Source: Heterocephalus glaber (Eukaryota; Chordata; Mammalia; Rodentia; Bathyergidae). Taken from it: 64,000 bases of DNA. This document shows, piece by piece, positions 57,321 to 64,000 of this stretch. The stretch is taken from contig NW_004624865.1 of the NCBI RefSeq assembly GCF_000247695.1, positions 3,882,529 through 3,946,528 of the forward strand. Reading direction: 5' to 3'. How positions within the stretch are numbered: position 1 is the stretch's first letter; each line of letters starts with the position of its first letter. A program made the position numbers and the translations under genes. The notes under the pieces are model-generated. The model searched no databases. It saw only the letters and a list, made by a program, of their open reading frames with translations, and had not been told where the DNA came from.

Positions 57321-58907
57321 AACTTAATGGATACACATACACAGACATAGGCACACACAATCAGCATTTGAGTCTGTGGCAGTCTATTATAAAGCAAAAC
57401 TATTTTGCCTTCAAATAGATATAATGACCAATTCTTTACTTTTATTCATTAGTGATTATTCATCATTTGGGGGACAACTTTTGTATCCAACATGCCATGA
57501 TTGACCTTGACTCTGGGGAAGGTGCTGAGCTGGAAGCCAGTAATATGGAGAGCACTAAGTCCCATCCCATGACTTCCTGTCCTGTATCTCTAGTGAGATA
57601 CCCCAAAAACGGCTCACTAATATCATGTGCCACTGCTATATTACAACTGTCAGAAGTGGTGGGGAGAATGGGAAGCTACTTCTTCCCATCCAGGGAGAGA
57701 AAGAGTCCAGGAAACTGACAGATAGACACGTTCTCCAGGGCAACGAAAGGGGCAATCTTAAATGTAATGATGCTATATGTATAGGCGTAGCATCAATGAT
57801 ACAAAGTTTGCTTCAGAAGGTTTGTTGCTGCCTTTCAGCAGATTTGTTTCTGTGACTACACAGTTCCCATCATCTTCATGAGATTGTGTGGTTGTTTGCT
57901 AGATCTACTTCACTTCCAATAAGTACAAATTATATCTTAAAATGATTTAACTTAATGCTCTTTTGCTTCAGGTCATTATGCTCACAGATGTTAAATGCTT
58001 ATTTCTTTGAAAAGATAAGGATACTAACAAATATTATGGGATGATTTATATGATGATGGATTTCATTAGAACCAAGGTACAACGTTCCCCCGTGCAGATG
58101 CTCTGTCTTTACATTTTAGCACACAGTAAAGGATCCTCACAGTGGAACTAACTGTGCAGAATGGCAGAGCTAAATGGATTTCTTTAGACATAACCTCTGG
58201 CCTCCTCCTCCTCCAGATGAGACAATCCTTGAAGCACCCAGGAAAGCTGGGAATAGTTGCAGACTGTCCAGGCTTACAGTTTCAAAGCCATCCTCCCCTG
58301 GTGCTTTCTAAGTAAACATGCTAAGTCAGACACGAGACCAATGCCTCCCTGTCCACCCTCCCTGGAGAAAGCAAATTGAACAGTATCCTCCTCCTGGAAT
58401 GCCACATGTATGCATTTGAAACCAGTTGTTTTCAGAACCTTCAGGATGCCAAACATGTGCATGTAACCAATGGAGCTTCAGTGTTAAGCATTCCAATCAA
58501 CTGGATTTCAGTTTCTTTTCCCCCCTGGACCTTTTAACCAAATATGAACCTGAAAGCTTACTGAGAACCCCTGATTCTTCATCTGAGGTCATCTCTGTTG
58601 CTTTTCTAGACATCTTTTGCAATTCCCGCACACTCCATTTTGAAATAGGAAAGAAAATTTAGTCCCCTTATTGTACTAGTGGTTTGGTGAATATTTGAAC
58701 ATCCTGGGTGTAAATTTTCACTCTTCAAGAAATCAGACACCTTGAGCAAGAGAAATACTTGTTCATCCCTTTTAGAAAGACCACACTAAGTGTTTACGAC
58801 ATGGAGTTTGGAAATTTCCCCTTCTATCCACCAATTCCATCTAACCTGTTTTTATGCTTCCACTACTTACATATTAAATAGCTAAATCTATTTCTCTAGC
58901 GCTTTTT
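57321..58907. other. Unassigned sequence
   Basis: No transposon or exon recognised over about 1.6 kb. Short frames (57452-57718, 58426-58662) have no domain. Confidence 0.35.
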
Positions 58908-59090
58908 TTCCACTGTGGATTGAATCCAGGACCTTTGCACTGAGCTACATCCCAGCCCTTTCTAATTTTTTTATTTTGAGACAGGGTCTTGCTAAGTCTC
59001 TAAGTTGCTTAGGCTGGGCTTGCATTTGCAGTTCTCCTGTCTCAGCCTCCTAGAGAGCTAAGATTATAGTCACACAACCACACAGGCTTC
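58908..59090 (-). mobile_element. B1-dID SINE
   Basis: Plus-strand GTGGATTGAATCCAGGACCT and GCACTGAGCTACATCCCAGC (dID), then TTTTGAGACAGGGTCTTGCT and CTGTCTCAGCCTCCTAGAGA (B1). Confidence 0.95.
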
Positions 59091-59277
59091 CTCCTTAGAT
59101 TTACTACCACTAAGCTAAAATACATTTTTTTGCACACGTTCCACCAAATACTACTTCACACTCTACTAAAACTAGGGCAATCTGTCATATATATAAATCT
59201 AAGTCTGATTTTTCCATCTCCCTGTTTAAAATTAGTCAGTTGTTCCATATACAGACTTCTTAGCCCGGCACGGGAGT

Positions 59278-59943
59278 TTGTCCAAGACAGAGCCTAGGTC
59301 TTCCAATGCCCTTCTATGGTGTAAGCCCCAGGGACACCCACCTACTCAGCTGCTTCAAACCCACTCTGGAATCTACAGATCCTCTCCTTTCAATGCCCCT
59401 CCAGGGCCTTTCCATTCCTTTACCCATCCACCCCCACTGCCTTGGCCAGCCCTCTCCAAAATGGGACAAAAGTACAAGGACGTACTACCTTTTGATGCTT
59501 ACCTTACAAATCAAGAGCCCCACCTGGGAGACCCCAGCTGCTTTCCTGTTTCACAGGCACAAAGGAACAATGCCCTGTGTTTTCCTTCTGGGCCACGTTT
59601 GCAGCCACCAGGCTCTTCCTCTGCAGGAACAGCTCCTAACAGGCTAGCAGAACACAGAGAGGAAGTGCAACTGTTAAAGGATGGGACCATTCCCTATTAT
59701 CACTCACAAGAGTGTGGGCCCAAGTTGTACCCCCCAAATAAAATAAAATTACATCAGGCCACAGTGACTGAACTCCAAGACATTGTGGGCTTTTTGGTTT
59801 TGGTTAGGGTGGGCAGGACGTCAACAGGGAAGCAGAAAAGGTCAGACAAGAACATTCCCATGGCCTCCAGCCAGAAGTCACACAGGGCAACCAGTGGTGC
59901 TTTGCCTTTAGCCCTGGAGTCCTGTGCTCCCCATCTCCAGTGA
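59278..59943 (+). other. Longest open frame in the window, coding status unproven
   Basis: A 221-codon stop-free frame begins at a TTG; the first in-frame ATG is near codon 61. The translation is proline- and serine-rich with no signal peptide, membrane segment or domain that I recognise. The DNA is balanced in GC and overlaps no recognised transposon. One frame of this length is not strongly unexpected in 64 kb. It could be an exon, a decayed retrocopy or chance. Confidence 0.2.
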
Positions 59944-60520
59944 GAAAACATGTGAACAGAACCGTGCAGGGGCTAACCCGATCCCAGCGCAAACCTGAGG
60001 TGACCTGAATTCCAGGGTGCACATGGAGGAGCTAGGTTTTACACGTTGCACATTCTTTGTGTTTTTAGGGAATTGGATTGCTGCATACTTTGTCCTGATT
60101 TTTTGGAACATTTCTTCTTGATTAATTTGAATTCGTTGTGACTTTAATTTTCCCAAGAAAGACTGATATCACCTGCTGTGTTGCTTTGCCTTGTATAACA
60201 GACAGAGAGAGCTTGAGATTAAATACCGAGAGAGAGACACACAGAGAGACAGACGGAGGCTGTGAGCGCTCTGGCCTTTGACTAGTCCACCCTCTCCTCC
60301 TCTCTACTTTGCTGTCTCCGGGCTTCCGGTCCTGGGTCTCCTCCCATTTGTGTAGAAGACCGAGGTGCTAAGTGATCGCTGACCCCGTCACTTCACCCTG
60401 AGACTTCATCTCACCACCCCACCACTCACTTGCCCTTCAGCCACTAAATATCCTGTCCTTCGAGCCATTCTAGGTGACTTCCGGCATCCTCAACTGTGTC
60501 GGTGACAAAAAATCTCCATG
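59944..60520. other. Unassigned sequence
   Basis: Includes a small GAGA/CAGA-rich patch at 60200-60260; otherwise no recognised feature. Confidence 0.4.
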
Positions 60521-60524
60521 GAAC

Positions 60525-60897
60525 TTGAGCTCCTAATGCTAAGTGAAATGGATCAGACACAGGAAGTTAAATATGAGAAACCTAAAATGAAAGAAAGAGA
60601 AAAGAAGGAAGGAAGGGAGGGAGGGAGGAAGGAAAGAAGGAAGGGAGGAAGGAAGAGAGAGAAAGAACAAAAAAGAAAGCAAGAAGGGAAAGAGGGGCAG
60701 AAGGAGGGAAGAAGGAAAGCAGCAAGGAAAGAAGGAAGGAAGGGAGAGAAATAAAGGAGAGAGAGTGGGAAACATGGCAGATTTTTTGGAGATAGGGAAG
60801 GACATCAGCAGTGGGGAAACAAATGGATTAAAAATGATCAAGACATGTTTTATGCCTGTACCCCCAGTAGCAAACATACACTAATAAAAATGAAAAA
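60525..60897 (+). mobile_element. L1 3'-end fragment with expanded purine tract
   Basis: ATGCTAAGTGAAATGGATCA starts the usual L1 3' region. A GAAG/GGA-rich tract (60585-60768) sits where the L1 3'-UTR polypurine tract lies. GGAGATAGGGAAGGACATCA, TGATCAAGACATGTTTTATG and CACTAATAAAAATGAAAA end the element. Confidence 0.7.
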
Positions 60898-60904
60898 GTA
60901 AATA

Positions 60905-61250
60905 ATGTAAAGAAAGGAGAGTTTTATTTTGGCTCATAGTTTCAGTCCGTGGTCTTGGCACCGTGATTTTGATGATGAAGAGCATCATGGTGCCATGTGT
61001 GGTCGACGACGGTGCTTCTTCCATGGAGGCTGGGAAGCAAAGGAAGAGAGGCTGGGTCTGGAGAGCCCACCGCGTTTCCTCTCAACTAAGAAAGGCTCCA
61101 GCACCTCCCGAGGGTGCCACAGCTGGCCTGGCAACCAAGGCTTCATTCAGCCAATGGCATTTGGGGAGCTCAAGGTCGAAGCTCCCACATCAAGCAAGGT
61201 CAGCTCCGCCGCTAGAGGTCAGCACTGTGCGCCACACAGTGCAGACCCCA
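60905..61250 (-). mobile_element. Probable MaLR-type LTR, decayed
   Basis: Plus-strand GTAAAGAAAGGAGAGTTTTA, TTTTGGCTCATAGTTTCAGT and CCGTGGTCTTGGCACC match the start of antisense rodent MaLR LTRs. The remainder is diverged and relatively CpG-rich. Confidence 0.55.
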
Positions 61251-61531
61251 TTCCTCTCATGTGCTTTCACCTTGGTTTGAGTTTAAATTCTGTGACCTGT
61301 TCCTGAAGGCTACCATCCATAAGCATCAGCTGGGTTACTGTCTCGTTTTTCCTCTCACTCCATTACTTTCTAAATCTGTGCTGTGACATTTGAAATTGAA
61401 GGTAATGGCTTCCTTAAAAGAGACATGATGTAATACATTAAAAAAAAAAAAAAAAAAACAGACTGGAAGTGAGACCAGCCTCACTTTGTCTAAAACAGAC
61501 TTGCTGTGTGACCTCAAGAAAAGCTATGAAA
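61251..61531. other. Unassigned sequence with poly-A run
   Basis: An A18-type run lies at about 61440-61458, just before the L1 region. It may be the tail of another retroposon. Confidence 0.45.
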
Positions 61532-61688
61532 CAGCTCCCAGCACAGAGGAGGCCTCCAGGTCACAGTGCCATGGCTCTCAGCCCAGAGGAGGCTTCTGGG
61601 TCAGCATGCCACAGCTCCCAGCCCAGAGGAGGCTTACAGGTAGGCATACCACAGCTCTCAGCACAGAGGAGGTGAGCTGCAGGGGTGC
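61532..61688 (+). repeat. Four tandem ~40-bp units in the L1 leader
   Basis: The unit CACAGCTCCCAGCACAGAGG plus about 20 more bases repeats at 61532, 61571, 61610 and 61650 with moderate divergence. The unit length is not a multiple of three. Position just upstream of ORF1 recalls the repeated monomers or length-variable region of some rodent L1 5' ends. Confidence 0.88.
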
Positions 61689-61713
61689 CAGCAGCACCCC
61701 CCACCCCATCGAA

Positions 61714-62683
61714 ATGAGAAGACACATAAACAAGCCTCAGAACCAGACTTCCAGAACACCTACAGCAACCCCAAAGGGAACCAGATGGAACACTCTGATA
61801 CTCAACCACCTGGACTCCCTGAACTGGCAACGAAAGAGTACCTGGAAAAAATGAAAGCAGAAATAATTTCTCACATAACAGCAGAGATTGTGCCCATAGT
61901 GCAAGACATGATTAATATATCTAGAGAGGACACAGATAAAAAATAAAATGGAAGAGCTGAGGAACATGATGGAATCCCAACATAGGAAACAAATTGAATC
62001 CATAAAACAGATGCAAACAGATTTCCAGGAGATTAAAAACTCCATTGAAAGTCTACACAGCAGAATGAGCCAATGTGAGGACAGAATTTCAGATATAGAA
62101 GATAAGATTGCAATTAGTGACCAGGAAAAGAAAAATTGCTTCAAAATAGTAAGAGAACATGAGAAATCAATCCAGCAGCTGCTAGATGATGCAAAGAAGA
62201 ATAACATAAGACTGATTGGAGTCAATGAAGAAACAGGAGAGAGTGCAGATGACATACAAAAATCCAGTTCACAGAAGTGATGGCAGAAAACTTACCAAGG
62301 AGGGGCAAAGAACTTCATATACAGGTAAGTGAGGCATATAGGACTCCAGCTAGCCTTGATCAAAAAAAATCTACACATAAGCATATAATTATTAAGATTC
62401 CACAAACAGAACAGAATAACAAAATTCTACAAACAGAGAAAAGAAACAAATCACATACAAAGGAAAACCCATCAGAATCACAGTAGACTTCTCAGTGCAA
62501 ACCCTCAAGGCAAGAAGAGCTTGGAGTGATGTATTTCAAGCCCTAAAAGAAAACAACCTCCAACCCAGATTGAGGTACCTTGCAAAATTCTCTTTCAAAA
62601 TTGATGGAGAAATAAGATGCTTTCATGACAAAGAGCACCTTAGAAACTTCATGAATATCAAACCAGCAATCCAAAAATTTTAG
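61714..62683 (+). pseudogene. L1 ORF1 protein relic
   Basis: ORF1p is the RNA-binding chaperone of L1: coiled-coil trimerisation domain, RRM, and C-terminal domain. Here a charged coiled-coil stretch lies in one frame at 61948-62160, followed by the RRM start (RLIGVNEE near 62208-62235). The RRM end lies in another frame from 62277 (HIIIKIPQ near 62380). The C-terminal domain lies in a third, with ARRAWSDVFQALKENNLQPR from about 62510 and a stop at 62681-62683. Frame changes fall near 61945, 62278 and 62430-62450. The true start codon is not settled: an ATG at 61714 exists but in the wrong frame. Confidence 0.92.
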
Positions 62684-62802
62684 ACCAAATCCAGGAAAAA
62701 GACAACAAGGATGACAACCCCAGGAAGCTGAGCAGAATGAATCCACCAGGCACAACAAGAAATTAAAAGCAAACAGGGAGAATCAAACCAAAAGAAAAAG
62801 TC

Positions 62803-64000
62803 ATGACAATGATAACTCAATACATACCAGTTATAATCATCAATGTTAATGGTCTCAACTCACCAATCAAAAGAAATAGACTGCCAGAATGGGTCAATAA
62901 GAAAGATCCAAAAATATGCTGCCTACAAGAAACACACTTAATTCAAAAAGAAACTCATAGACTGAAAGTTAAAGGGTAGAAAACAATACTCCATGAAATA
63001 GGAACCCGAAAAAAAGCAGGAGTAGCTCTCCTCTTTGCACACCAAGTGGATTTCAAACCCACAATGCTTAAGAGAGACAAAGAAGGACACTATATCCTTG
63101 CAAAGGAAACAATCCTGGAGGAAGAGATGACAATCATAAATATCTATGCACCAAACACTAGTGCACCCAATTATATAAAACAAATACTAACAGACATGAA
63201 AAACCATATAATCACTAATACAATAGAAGTGGGGGACCTTAATACCCCATTGTCACAAATACATAGATCAACTAGACAAAAAACAAGCAACGAAATACTA
63301 GAACTCAAGCAAACTCTTGAACAAATGAACTTAACAGATGTTTACCGAGTGTTTTACCCCACAAAATCAGAATACACATTCTTTTCAGCTGCACACAGGT
63401 CGTTCTGCAAAACAGACCACATACTCACTCATAGAATACATTGTAATAAGTGCAAAGTAATTGAAGTTATCCCCTGTATATTATCAGACCATAGTGTGGT
63501 GAAATTCGACATCACCAGCAAAACAAACTGCAAAAACTTCATAAACACATGGAAATTGAACAAGACACTTCTGAATAACCAATAAGTCACAGAGGAAATT
63601 AAAGAAGAAGTCAGACAGTTCCTTCAATTCAATGACAATGACAATACAACATATCAGAATCTAAGGGACACAATGAAAGCACTCTTATGAGGGAAATTCA
63701 TACCAGTAAATACTCATATTAGGAAAACAGAGTGAGCCCAATTAAACCACCTGATGCTGAACCACAAGATGCTAAAAACAAAGAGAAAGATAAACCAAAA
63801 GCTCATACAAGAGAGGAAATTATAAAGATCAGGGCAGAAATCAATGCAATGGAGACTAAGAAAACAATACCAAAAATCAATGAAGCCAAGAATTTGTTCT
63901 TCAAAAGAATAAACGAAATTGACAAACTCTTAGCCAACCTTATCAGAAAAAGGAAAGAAAAGGTCCAAATCCATGCAATTAGGAATGAAAAGGGTGAAAT
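62803..64000 (+). pseudogene. L1 ORF2 relic, endonuclease domain and beyond (partial)
   Basis: ORF2 encodes the L1 endonuclease and reverse transcriptase. From ATG at 62803 the frame shows the APE-like endonuclease: INVNGLN (Asn), CCLQETHL (Glu), INIYAPN, GDLNTPLS (Asp/Asn) and SDHS (catalytic His near 63490). Thus catalytic residues are visible, but the frame has stops at 62977-62979, 63583-63585, 63688-63690 and 63733-63735. The match to the region after the endonuclease then continues in another frame from about 63816 (REEIIKIRAEIN). The reverse transcriptase lies outside the window. Confidence 0.95.

Larger units (their letters stand above)
61532..64000 (+). mobile_element. LINE-1 element, running off the window edge
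   Basis: Layout is a short tandem-repeat leader, ORF1 relic, about 120-bp spacer and the start of ORF2, in the standard L1 order on the plus strand. Everything downstream (reverse transcriptase, C-terminal domain, 3' UTR) lies beyond the window. Both frames are broken, so this copy cannot move itself. The true 5' end is uncertain. Confidence 0.95.

Noticed and set aside
61486..61854. 122-codon frame overlapping the start of L1
   Set aside because: It runs through 40-bp repeats in a frame different from the ORF1-like frame (PDFQNTYSNPKGN side).

Overview
This is a 64-kb piece of a mammalian nuclear genome, almost certainly a rodent outside the mouse-rat group. The evidence is its repeats: tRNA-derived ID elements with the core TAGCTCAGTGGTTCTGCC, many B1-dID dimers (a 7SL-derived B1 joined to a shortened ID), rodent-type MaLR LTRs and a LINE-1 whose ORF1 and ORF2 resemble rodent L1. 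B1-dID dimers occur in squirrels, dormice and the guinea-pig/mole-rat group. The ID variant here, without the squirrel-type tail, makes me lean to a hystricognath such as an African mole-rat. That species-level guess is inference.

I found no protein-coding exon, rRNA, functional tRNA or CRISPR array that I can defend. The longest open frames are 185-221 codons, lack recognisable domains, and are not clearly beyond chance for a window this size. The window reads as intergenic or intronic DNA built from layered transposon fossils. About a dozen MaLR/MLT1-type LTRs, most on the minus strand, are spread from 15 kb to 61 kb. Old L1M, L2 and MIR fragments form the background. About two dozen SINEs are scattered through, and many carry a microsatellite at the 3' tail.

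Region by region: 0-6 kb has a tandem pair of IDs inside one target-site duplication and two possible LTRs. A CpG-rich block lies at about 6.8-7.6 kb. An L1 ORF2-to-3' end lies at 10.4-11.4 kb. A 100-N gap sits inside a GA microsatellite at 13.1 kb. MaLR LTRs and a retro-insertion follow at 15 and 18 kb. Non-repetitive, moderately GC-rich sequence runs from 18 to 20 kb. A broken L2 lies at 23-25 kb, an antisense L1M at 25 kb and an LTR-like block at 26 kb. MaLR copy A is at 30 kb, a nested MaLR pair at 35 kb, mariner fossils at 42 and 54 kb, and MaLR copy B at 55 kb. A decayed but recognisable LINE-1 runs off the right edge from about 61.5 kb.

The most unusual signal is a 287-bp core shared by MaLR copies A and B, 25 kb apart. 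The core is about 98% identical (5 transitions, no indels) while homologous sequence on both sides is only about 80% identical or less. Other notable structures are an inverted pair of mariner transposase ends, an 82-nt perfect-stem hairpin, and an isolated CpG-rich block without a recognised gene. No new biological system is demonstrated here; these are leads.
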